The notes under the pieces were generated by a model. The model was not told where the DNA came from, ran no database searches, and worked only from the letters and a program-made list of their open reading frames with translations. A program made the position numbers and the translations under genes. Shown here one piece after another: positions 46,990 through 56,303 of a stretch of 64,000 nucleotides of DNA (the stretch's first letter is position 1; every line of letters starts with the position of its first letter). Origin of the DNA: Ligula intestinalis (lineage: Eukaryota; Platyhelminthes; Cestoda; Diphyllobothriidea; Diphyllobothriidae); assembly GCA_036362985.1 (NCBI GenBank), contig JAYGXS010000005.1, positions 6,129,987 through 6,193,986 of the forward strand. Direction: 5' to 3'.

Positions 46990-47413
46990 GTACAATATTT
47001 GGCAGAAGTTTTCTCGGTAGCGCACATATGTTCTAATTTATATTTAAATGCCTTCTCCAACGCTTCCCATAAGACAGAAACTTAGGGCATTTTAAATGCG
47101 ATACCACTATCCCAACCTAACCCTAACCCTTACCTTAACCTTAACTTTAACCCTAACACTTACCCATACCATAACCCTTAACCTAACCCTAAACCTTAGC
47201 ATAACCCTTACCCTTACCCGAAACCATACCCCAGCCCTTACCTTAACTATAAACCTAACCCTTACCCTAATTCTTACTCTAACCCTTACCCTAACACTCA
47301 CCCTACCCCTTACCATAAACCTAACCCTTATCCTAACAGAAATTAAGTGTGTAGGCATTTAAATATAAATAAGAACATATGTGCGCTACCAAGGAAACTC
47401 CTGCCCAATATTT
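46990..47413. mobile_element. Inverted-repeat element enclosing a telomere-like array
   Basis: The left arm 46991-47052 and right arm 47354-47413 are inverted. The innermost 37 bp (GGTAGCGCACATATG..., ending TATTTAAATGCC) differ by one base, and the match continues outward more loosely through TTTTCTCGG / CCAAGGAAAC and GGCAGAAG, AATATT / AATATT. Between them lies the CCCTAA-like array. The arms carry no known transposase end, but the structure is that of a short fold-back or MITE-like unit. Confidence 0.75.
47108..47340 (+). repeat. Degenerate telomere-like (CCCTAA) array
   Basis: About 230 bp of imperfect six-base units on the plus strand: CCTAACCCTAACCCTTACC, then variants CCTTAA, CCCTTA, CCATAA. 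The complement is TTAGGG-like, the common animal telomere motif. The variant load means it is an interstitial array, not a live chromosome end. Long open frames through it are artefacts of the repeat. Confidence 0.85.
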
Positions 47414-48680
47414 AAATCAGGGTTCACAAACACACAGGGCTGAATGTCTTGACATCATTGCTGATTCCTGTGATAAGTGCAGACTTGCTGCGTGCTGATC
47501 GTTTTAATTTATAATCTTCCGTTGCGTTTCTACCGCTGTCGAAGTGAGCAAGTAGGATTAGCTGGCTGTTTGTATCTTCACTTTTTGCAATGCGTCAATT
47601 TGGTTAGGCCGGCACGTAAAAAGTAGCTGCCCAATCAGCTGCCTAATTTTAACTGAAATTCTAAAATATGCTTTCAAATTGAAAGCATTACTTTAGGTTA
47701 AGATTGTACTGTAGAATAAAATGCAGCAAAAAAACCCTGATGATATTTTACGAGGTCAGTTTGAATTAGCTTCTTTCCGACACTTGCAGTTATAATGACC
47801 TTTTAAATTCTATGCATATTTACCCATTGATTTTTAAGGATTTCAGAATTGTGAATGTTTGAAACGAGGCTAGATGAAAGCAATCAAATAAAAAAATTGA
47901 GAAGAATTTCTCCGGGAGCAGTTGTTTATTTGTCCAACTTTTCAAACTTTTACGCGAGCACATTGTTCATGAATAAACAACTTGTACGTCTCACCTCTGC
48001 CGGGAGTGACTATCAACAAACTGATTTGTTCGTGCAACGTCTGAAAAGCAGTCGGAGGATGGATAGGCCTCTTTATATAATCCTCAGGCGGGTGTCATGC
48101 CTTCTGAAGGAGGCAAAATGTACGGCACCTTTGTTCGACCATAGTTTAAATTTGGCATACGGGCGTGGCGGCCATGGTTCGCAAAATCCAGAACATATCT
48201 CAAGAGGGTGTATCGTCAGGCGCAAAGCTAGAACGAGGTCAAAAAACCAAACATAGAAAGACTAGAGTATATAAAGTCCTTAGCTCTTGACAAAACGGGA
48301 TTCTACTTAACTTTGCCGTATAATGCACGACCTTGAGAAAGGTCTACGCTTTAAGGACATGTTTTAGTGGCACCTCTCATCCCACCGCCACGGCCACACA
48401 ATGAAGTAGCGCAAGGAGCTGTCTATGTTTACCCGCCCATCTGAATTCTGCACACAATGGACCATCTGACAATCGAATAAGCCCCCGCAAGAATATCAAA
48501 ACAACTCTTGGATACCTATGTGTGTCCCCCGTTGTCCCTTTAAAATATGATTTCGTCCTAACACCACATAAGCTCAGACTAGAATTATTTGTAAAAAGGT
48601 ATCTACTCACAGTTTGTGAGTACTGTTTTAAAAGTGGCAATGCTTACGCATGCGTGCACATGCATACATCGCGCTCATCG
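47414..48680. other. Unassigned stretch with one 133-codon frame
   Basis: The plus frame 47855-48256 is basic and Ser/Arg-rich, with no motif I recognise. The frame 48377-48640 (minus) also has none. There is no repeat match elsewhere in the window. Confidence 0.4.
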
Positions 48681-48700
48681 CCCCCCCCCCCCCCCCCCCA
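48681..48700 (+). repeat. Poly-C run
   Basis: An uninterrupted C homopolymer of about 20 bases, followed by AAAGAAGAGG. The length is unreliable in most assemblies. Confidence 0.8.
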
Positions 48701-48759
48701 AAGAAGAGGCGGACGAAGAGGAGGCGGGTTGGTGGACAAAAGTATATAACTGAAATTTG

Positions 48760-49140
48760 AATAGTCAGAATTCCAGGATGAGAATTAGAGTTCATCTTCT
48801 GCACGCTGGAATAAATTCGTAGATTTGCTGACGTTTCGGACAGCATCATCTACCGTGGGGACGGAACAGCACACTAACTGCCGTTAAGATATGCCAAAAT
48901 CCACACGCAGTGCCAAACAACGTAAAAAGAAAAATCGATCAACCCAGGGCCAACACGTTCATCCGCAACTTCAAACTTGCTGGTCGATAAAGTCAGTATT
49001 CGCTTCGACAAGGGACAGCCAGCCCAGTTGTCCGAAACGTCAGCAAATGTACAAATCTATTCCTGTGAGCAGATGAAATCTTTAATTATATTTCGGTTGA
49101 CATTTCGGAACCCTTCTCGCTGCCATCGTCAGAGTGCTGT
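48760..49140. mobile_element. Several Penelope 3' ends in both orientations
   Basis: The minus strand 48853-48829 reads GATGATGCTGTCCGAAACGTC, with GTAGA...TCTAC arms outside it. The plus strand at 49028-49043 reads TTGTCCGAAACGTCAG. The minus strand at 49132-49103 reads CTGACGA, 19 nt, GAAA. The three share the GAAAYGTC tail of the ribozyme-like motif. Coding sequence between them is not recognisable. Confidence 0.5.
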
Positions 49141-49487
49141 GGTTGTTGCGTCTGGTGAGCTTGAGTTAGCCAGGTTTGCCATCTGCCCCGCATAATATCC
49201 GTGCTGGACGATCGAACTCTGACCTCCCCGTTCGTTGCCGACTACATTTGGTTTCCCGGAGGTTGGCTACTGGCGGGCTTGCGTGAATTTCATACCCTCT
49301 GCGATCAGCGTAGTCGTAGGCGAGTCATTATGCTTGCTGGCCTCCCTGCGTCAACAGGCGAACTGATCTATCGTTGCTGTTCGCAATTCATCCCGTTCAT
49401 CGGTCGAACGAACAATAGCCGAAATGTTGGCTCGTGAAAAACGTTTGAGAGGTGACTGCATGAATCCTAGAACCTTTTGGGGTCGGA

Positions 49488-50153
49488 GTGACGCATAGAC
49501 AGGATTTTATAATCAGACAGCAAGTTGTGAAGCCCAAAGACCCGCTGCCAACAACCGAGCAATCGGCCGTGGTCTACAGCATACCATGCAAAAATTGCGA
49601 TGCAAGGTATGTTGGTGAAATGGGCAACCGCCTGGGCACAAGATTGCACCAACAGCCACTTGGAACCAAGGAAAAGGAAAAGGTGTCTTTGGTCTATGTT
49701 CACCTGCAGCAGCTGAACCATGACTTCGACTTTGACAAAGTGAGAGCGATCGGTATAGTGAATCAGAAAATAGCCATACTTGTACTCGAAAGATGGTTCT
49801 CTACTGGCACAATCAACGGAGCAATACACTTGAACCTTGCCTACCAGGCACTTCGCACAAGCATCGAATCAACTCGGCCAGGCTCAGTAGGGCAAGATCG
49901 CACGCAGAAGCGAGAGCCTAGGCTCACCGGAAATAGGGGTGGCGGTCGAAGGTCACGCGGCCAACACCAAACACTGACTCATCGTCGCAACAGCGAAGCA
50001 AAGAACAAATCAAGTGAACAGCAACGAGTGATCAGTCCGCCGGTTGACGTGGGGGAGGCCAGCAAGCATACTGACTCGCCTACCACTACGCTGGACAAAA
50101 TTCACGCAAGCCCGTCAGCAGCCAGCCTCCAAGAGACCAAATATAGTCGTTAA
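49488..50153 (+). pseudogene. Penelope GIY-YIG endonuclease, C-terminal fragment (221 codons)
   Basis: The open frame contains VVYSIPCKNCDARYVGEMG (GIY-YIG strand with a Cys-x2-Cys pair), NRLGTRLHQQ, NHDFDFDKV and LERWFSTGTINGAIH. The usual EAW...INR is altered to ERW...ING. A basic, Ser/Thr-rich tail of about 90 residues follows to the stop at 50153. No reverse transcriptase precedes it, so the copy is 5' truncated. About 100 bp downstream the 3' end has CTGATG (50256) and GAAACATC (50283), then AGTCTTCTTCTTTC. The frame is intact but cannot be a whole element. Confidence 0.8.
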
Positions 50154-50159
50154 CGAACA

Positions 50160-50345
50160 GACAGGTCAGAATTCGCGTGTCAAGCACCGATATAATACGA
50201 AGCAGATGGCAAGGCTGGCTAACTCAAGACCGCCAGACGCAGCAACCACAATACTCTGATGTTGGATGCGGAAACGGCTTTCGAAACATCCACTGAAATA
50301 AAATTCGGTTCATAAACCCACATAGTCTTCTTCTTTCTGTCCTTT
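50160..50345 (+). mobile_element. 3' end of the Penelope copy at 49.5 kb
   Basis: CTGATGTTGGATGCGG...TTTCGAAACATCC (50256-50292) is the ribozyme-like motif in plus orientation. CACTGAAATAAAATTCGG and a TCTTCTTCTTTC tract (50327 on) follow, as at other Penelope ends in this window. Confidence 0.6.
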
Positions 50346-50527
50346 GGGAGACATTGAAAACGATAACATATCTGGACACTAAATCTTTAGGCCTTTATCC
50401 TAGCCGCCTCACGGTGGAGGCTCGAGGGGGAGCTCTAATGGCAACATGGACGTACGAGTGTGCCCTCTAACAGATCGGTGTACGCAAATATGCCACTGTA
50501 TATCCCCGATCTAATACCGGCAAGACC

Positions 50528-50690
50528 GTGAGCTCTTAGCTCAACGGTTAGGAGGTTCGCCCTGACCAGAAGGATCGCGAGTTCAAAACTCGAAGGTGGC
50601 AGCGATTTCAATGGCGACACTGGAGTTGGGTATCACCAGCCGATGATGGCGAATAAGCCAGCAAGAACCTTCCTAGTGCCCCACGTCTTT
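50528..50690 (+). mobile_element. tRNA-derived SINE (second family)
   Basis: The head is GTGAGCTCTTAGCTCAACGG, GCCCTGACCAGAAGG, then CGCGAGTTCAAAACTCG (box-B-like). The body ACACTGGAGTTGGGTATCACC, GATGATGGCGAATAAGCCAG and CCTTCCTAGTGCC is shared with the copies at 32228 and 33591. Confidence 0.7.
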
Positions 50691-51869
50691 GTTTGCAATA
50701 TCTAACGAAATTGAAAAGCTGGACTTCCAATGCCAGAATATCAACCACACAGCGAATAGAGAAAGCTATCTGAGCAAGACCTCCCGCAGCTGTCAAGCAG
50801 CGGCAGAATACCGGCCAAACACCTGTCTGGGCTCGTTGCTGTTATCCGTGCAGCCTCTATGGTAAATTACAAATTCAGCCCTGACATTATCTGGTTTTAC
50901 CGCTCCTAAGCAAACTGAATCAGTCATCTCCAGAGTGCTGAGTGAAATACAACCCAACGTAATCATACCTACTTAAACATTTCAGTAAGCATATTACACT
51001 GTAAACATGAATTTGGCTTATTGGACTGCTCATTCCGCAGATCACCTGTGGATCAGCGGGTGCATTTCAAATAAGAATGCTGATGAGGAGGTGGGGCCCC
51101 CAATGGGTACGAGCATGTCCATTTACGTATATCAACACCACCACATTTCCTGGTACACTGAGTTAATCTCGCTGAATGTTTTCGCCCTACCAGCAATAGT
51201 TAATGTATGTTACAGATAGTATTGGCTCATCATGACTTAATTGAATATAGTATATGCAAAATTGTAAGTAGCCACCTCAAATGTTTACCAATATATTTGT
51301 TATCTGGTGTAGCAGTTGAATTGCAGACCCTTTTCTATTCCAACTGAGTTGAGTTTGACTAGGTCTAATTTGACCTTTTACCAAGTAGCCGTTTTGCAGC
51401 CCGAAAGTAGACTGTTATTCCATAATACGGCAAGGGTAATTTGAAACTACGAATAGTATTCTGTGCATGGCTCATAGCTAGAAGTCTAAGCGCGCGCGTA
51501 ATTTGCTGCTAGCATTTGCTTTCGCTCTTACTATCTATGCACGAGTTAAGCATGACTTCGTCCAGCATAGATTTGTCACGTACATATTCTAAGTAAAGTC
51601 GTTTGGGGGCTTATAAGCACCAGCGTCTCTAAAAAGTGCTGTTTAACCAGCCAACGCCGCGGCTAACATGCTTATGCCGAACACCAGTTGGGCACTACAA
51701 AGGACCACGGAACGAACATGCAGGGAACTGACACGGCCCGGTGACAGACAGGAGACAGACAAAGGAGGAGACTAAAGACGCGGTGAGAGACACACACAGT
51801 GACTCAAACATGATTGGCAGAACAAGCACACGCAAGAAAGGGTGGCATAAAGATGAGCACCGTCAGCCA
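50691..51869. other. Non-coding stretch, no gene recognised
   Basis: No motif was found in the short frames or on either strand. Confidence 0.45.
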
Positions 51870-51970
51870 GACTATCCATTCTATGAAGATGGGTAGACGA
51901 GACAACTAGCTGAAACGTCAGGCTTGTAATAAAACTCTCCCGGTGAACGCTCCCCTTTTTGATGCTGTTT
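51870..51970 (+). mobile_element. Penelope 3' end fragment
   Basis: TATGAAGATGGGTAGACGAG...CTAGCTGAAACGTCAGGC (51882-51925) has the spacing and GAAACGTCAGG tail of the ribozyme-like motif, then TTGTAATAAAACTC. The CTGA half is altered to CTATGA. No coding sequence is seen beside it. Confidence 0.45.
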
Positions 51971-52639
51971 AACCATTAGGTTGCTCTCCAATAGCCCGCT
52001 TTTTCCCTTTTGACTTCTGGTTTTCAGCTCTCTTCGATAAGTGCAATGCGTCTCTAGATCCGGGACTATGCAAATAAACATCTCCTCGTCATAGATACGG
52101 CTACAATGCTACCAAGGGTGCCTGCAGGCGATTTGACTACAATGGTTGTGACGGAAACGCAAACAGATTTATAGGGCTCAACGAATTTGAAACCGCAACA
52201 GCGACCTGCTCAAATAGAGGTACGTCAACCGTCTATTTCGAGCTATATTTACATAGCTAACGACTGTTGCAGCATTACGAGAAGTAATTTAGAGAGTCAG
52301 ATAGCTGAAAATGAACATGATTGAGTAATAGTAGGTGCGATATCTGAAAAATGAATTTATTTGCAGCGAGTTTCACGTTTCCGAACGAAGCTATTATTAT
52401 AGGCAAGAGCTTTAGAAGAAGCACTTTAATTGTAAAAGAGATTTCTTTTATTATGTATGATTAGTGGTTATGTTTGGAAGTCGTGACTTGTAGTGCGTGA
52501 TAGCAGGTAAGCTAGGTATTTAGGGTTGGCAGGCTGTGTTTACCCTAAACCAAACCATGCTTGCCGATCGAAGTGGATGTGTGCATTCCAGGAAGCAGTT
52601 AACAAGAAGGAGATGCGATCGCTGGACGAAGCATTTTAT
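51971..52639. other. Non-coding stretch, no gene recognised
   Basis: No motif or repeat is recognised. Confidence 0.4.
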
Positions 52640-53425
52640 TTTCCTGACGTTTCGGATTCTGTCAACAATCCTTTTTCATAGATAACCGTCGAATGGTGTG
52701 GCACATGCACAGATTGCGTGGTATTAATAGTTCGTAGCGGTCATCCACATGCGTACTATGATTATCAGCTTCTGAAGCAAACGCTTGGGGTCCTATTTGC
52801 TGCAGTGGTGGCTTGGCATTTCTCTTTCGATTCATTACTTGTCGTGATTTCGTTGTCCTTGTCGGATGCCGGTTGATAATTGCGCGACAGTTTCGTTTGC
52901 TGTCGTCGAGGTTGTTGCTGCGTCCGGCTCTTTCCATCTGACTGATTCTCCTGCTCCGGCAATCTATGAGTGCGTCCTATGGGAATGGCAAATCTTTGTG
53001 ATTGTTGACTGGCTGTGAGCTTGAGAACCATGACTCGCGGTTGTCATCTATTTCATGGATGTCAGCCTCGTTAAACTTGAAAATATGACCTGATCCCGTC
53101 GAGTGAGCTGCAACCTAGGAGTTGGCGTCTTCCCTCCTCAGCGCCGCTGCGTGCTCAACCATTCATGTTTGGAGTTATCTCCCGGTTTCTCCGACGAATT
53201 TCCTTTGTGCGCAAGTGCAGCAGATCCGGTGTAAATGACTCCAGCCGTTTCCTGTCGTAGCGACTTGTCATTCGGCATCACGACTCGGCGCCTGATTGTC
53301 CCTTCTGGTCTGTGCGCAACGCCACCTCCAAGTGGCCCCAATCCGTTCCCGCTGCCATAAACTACAAGTCCACCTTTTCCCTTTCGAAGAAACCAACTGA
53401 TGAGCAGTTCAATCGTGTGCATCGG
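52640..53425 (-). pseudogene. Decayed Penelope endonuclease and 3' end
   Basis: In a minus frame starting about 53230, the codons read RICCTCAQRKFVGETGR, then, after stops, MVEHAAALRRED: the Penelope GIY-YIG core with its Cys pair and following His. The competing open frame 53422-53138 is shifted by one base. Downstream the minus frames are rich in Gln, Arg and Asn (52662-53031). The 3' end at 52663-52642 reads ACAGAATCCGAAACGTCAGG. Several stops and frame changes show it is dead. Confidence 0.65.
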
Positions 53426-54596
53426 GACTGCTGAAGTATTATTGTGATCTCAAGTGCATTAACCTGGTTATTAACATATCCATATAAACCAGTGAGTGGA
53501 AACGGGGTCTATCTGCCCCGAAATAATTTCTCTTTCCCTTACATCCTGCACACGTTTAGCACTCAAAGATACAATTACACTTGCAACGACGTCGGCAGGT
53601 AAGTTTGCAGTCGTACTTGTAAAGCAAACTCCAATAAGTTTCATACATTATACACTAACAGCAACTTGGTACGACAAAATATTAATAACATTGTTCAAAA
53701 CCAGACCAGCAATATAAAATGCACGGTTTGGGCTATATTGTCCTATTTGAGACGCAGCTGCTGGCAATTCCTCTCCACATTCACCCCTTCATCCAATTGC
53801 ATCTGCATCATCTGCCATTAAACCTACGTTTAAGGATGAGCTTGCCTAGGGAAGCGTAGTCCGTAACACGGCGCTCACGTAATGTCGCGCCCGACACTGT
53901 GTGAGAGGCGGACAGGGTGCGACCGTGCACACAGGAGAGCGTGGAGGCCTCGATGCTGGCACACGCAGCGGGTACTGGTCTGTGGGTGGGAAAGGAACAA
54001 TAGCCTGTGCTGGATGGGATGTGAGTCGCTGAGGAACTGCGTATCGATTCGCGATTGGAAGGTGGTAATGAAATTCCTCATATCGCGGTCACATAAGATG
54101 ACACACGAAAATATAAATTGAAGAGGAGTGAGGTTTTACGATGATTGAGATCGGCCACATCAGAAGTTGACAGTTGGTCTCATGTCGCGGCTCACTAGTT
54201 ATCGAGGGGTGGTAAGGTTAGTAAGGTTGACCCTAACAACTACGGTCTTCCAGGCCCGGTTCCTAAAGAGAAGCGATAAGTTATGGGAAGGCCGAAATGG
54301 TAGGAACAGCACATTCTCTACAGAGGGACCGGAAGAATAGGTAGGAGGAAATTTTACTCGAATGTGCGCAGTCCCTTTTCTATTCGGGCGGATCCAAAAA
54401 TATGTCTGGCGACATTCATCCGAGCGGCCACCGTTAGCTGTCTTTGTCTTATGCAGCTTTAAAGGTGATTGGTTGTTAAGTGCGAGGTTACGCTCCGGCG
54501 TGGGCATAGTCGAGACTAGGTGTGTTAGTAGGTCGTGCCCGACATTGAGTGAGAGGTGGACAGGGTGTTGTCGTTCACACAAGAGCACGTATATTA
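53426..54596. repeat. Unassigned stretch with an internal two-copy repeat
   Basis: GCCCGACACTGTGTGAGAGG...GACAGGGTG at 53888-53920 recurs as GCCCGACATTGAGTGAGAGG...GACAGGGTG at 54537-54570, same orientation, followed in both by a CACACA..AGAG block. Minus frames through both encode a shared HPV(R/H)LS..VG(R/H)D string. The family is unknown. Confidence 0.5.
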
Positions 54597-54860
54597 GAAA
54601 ATCTGCATCCCAAGAAGTTTAATTCGGTAAAAGAAGTTCTTTGGGAAATAGTACTTTAATGTGTGAATTTTTGACACTGGTTCCCCAGTCCGTCTTTAGA
54701 CAGCATGACAGTTATGCAAAAAAACAGCTTACTCAACACGATGACTAACAGAAGATTCTACAGCGAGTAAATATGTTCGCAAATAATCTTTGGTCGCATT
54801 TAATTACGCGGCCGAGGGGGGGATAGTTGTCAACCGATGCAATTATGCGGTCAGCAGAAG
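54597..54860 (-). repeat. Penelope 3' pseudo-LTR
   Basis: Direct copy of 62042-62310. On the minus strand it contains a GAC..CTGG-type hairpin region (about 54703-54668) where the ribozyme-like motif of sister copies lies, then CACATTAAAG and AACTTCTTGGGATGC. Here the motif is altered (CTAAAGA in place of CTGAAGA). Confidence 0.7.
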
Positions 54861-55776
54861 AGGGGGGGAGAGGGAGGGAGGGGGAGGAGGAAGGTAAGGC
54901 GAATAATTGTCAGCCGCATTGACTCCTGTCGTCCATGGTCGTTGTGTTTGCTTCCATCTGGTTTTGAGGGATTTGGAATTAATATCCAAATTGATATGCC
55001 TGTTTATGCATGTCTCGTCCGAGTGCATTGCCTCCAGGAATTGGCAGCCTTGTCGAGTTGGGCAGGTGCCAACGATTTGGGTTTCCTCCCATGCAAAGTC
55101 ATGTCCTGTTTCTAATGTGTGCATGAAAACTTCCGATTTGTGGTATTTGTTCCTCACCTTTGACTGGTGTTGTCGGACGCGGGTAGCTAGGGTTTTCCCA
55201 GTTTGATCACAATAGAATGCATCACAATCGGAACATGGTATTTTGTAGATTACTTGCTTTCTGTCGAAATGGTCAACCCTGTCCTCAGGGTGTACAAGTT
55301 GAGTGCGCAGGCTAGTTGCCGGTTTGTGCGCAATCTGAATTTTGTGTTTTCATAGCTAGCTTTTGGCGAGCTCAGATACATTCTTTACATATGGGAGTGT
55401 TCGCCAGTTCATTGGTTTTGGCGCTTTGGCGGTCGCAGTTCTGGCGCATTCTTTGGACTGTTGTTGTCGTATGCATCAACGAACGAAGTCTCTGGGGTTC
55501 CAATTTTGGGAGAATAGTTTCTAAAGGTACTTCATTTCTGCTTGGAATGCCTCTTCATCTGAACAATGTGTTTTGCTCGACTGAGCAAGCTGTTGATTGA
55601 ACTGCATTTGTGGGATATTGGGTGGTTGCTCCCAAAATGTAAGAGGACATCGGAATATATATCTTTACGATACACTGATGTATGGAGCGTCCCATCGGCC
55701 TTTTTATGTACAAGGACATCCAAAAATGGGAGTTGCCCATTTGTCGCTGTTTCAAAGGTGAACTGAATTCCTGAGA
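54843..55776 (-). pseudogene. Penelope reverse transcriptase end and GIY-YIG endonuclease
   Basis: The minus strand continues the Penelope reading just after the Gypsy insertion. FSGIQFTFETATNGQ and LPFLDVLVHKKADG come first, then TSVYRKD and SNHPISHKCS, typical of the region after the YVDD motif. Around 55260-55160 the GIY-YIG core reads VIYKIPCSDCDAFYCDQTG, where the usual YIG is FYC, so catalytic competence is doubtful. HTLETGHDFAWEETQI and LEAMHSDETCINR follow, with the stop at 54843. The frame changes between 55530 and 55275. Confidence 0.85.
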
Positions 55777-55780
55777 AGGT
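55777..55780 (-). other. Target-site duplication, 3' side of the Gypsy element
   Basis: ACCT on the minus strand directly after the LTR end ...CTACA. It matches 60380-60383 at the other junction, and both flanks are in phase with the interrupted Penelope reading. Confidence 0.8.
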
Positions 55781-56303
55781 TGTAGTGGCTTTATCACTAC
55801 AAATATACAAAACGTCTTAGCAAATACGCGATGAAAACTTTCGAGGGTAGACTAACTGCTAATAAGGGATTTACCAGACTATTCTAGTGGAAAAGTTGTA
55901 AAGTCCAGTAAAGAGATTGACGATGAAGATTAGAAATGATACAACTCACTTAGATCCTTCACGATCCTAGTCGGCAGTAGTCAAGTAGTCGACTTGCCAA
56001 AGGATAACTCTGCGAGGACTGGATCCAAGTTCGTCGGGCTGTGAGTTGCAAAATGGGGAGAAAACTTGTTTGCGAATTGTCGCTGGATTCTCCTGGAGCC
56101 CGAGAGTGATCACCAGAGAGGTGTCGTTGAAGGGCAAAATAAACAGCGGCAGGTGAGGAGAGAATTGAGCTGTGGAGAGTGATTAGCAAGATAGTTGCTA
56201 GCACGCGTCAAAACCGAAAGTGTGAAAAAGCGTTGTATTTAGTCTTAACAAACTTGGTTATAGATAAATTTAAACAACACGTAAGTAGGGCCAAGAGCCC
56301 ACA
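55781..56303 (-). repeat. 3' long terminal repeat of the Gypsy element, 523 bp
   Basis: Begins TGTGGGCTCTTGGCCCT (minus, from 56303) and ends ACTACA at 55781, the usual TG...CA borders. The first 17 bases recur at 60379-60363. The pol frame runs a short way into it (stop at 56270). Promoter and polyadenylation signals of the element would be expected here. Confidence 0.85.

Noticed and set aside
47096..47362. Open frames of about 85 codons on both strands through the CCCTAA-like array
   Set aside because: A six-base repeat stays open in several frames by construction. The Leu/Thr and Val/Arg repeats are artefacts.
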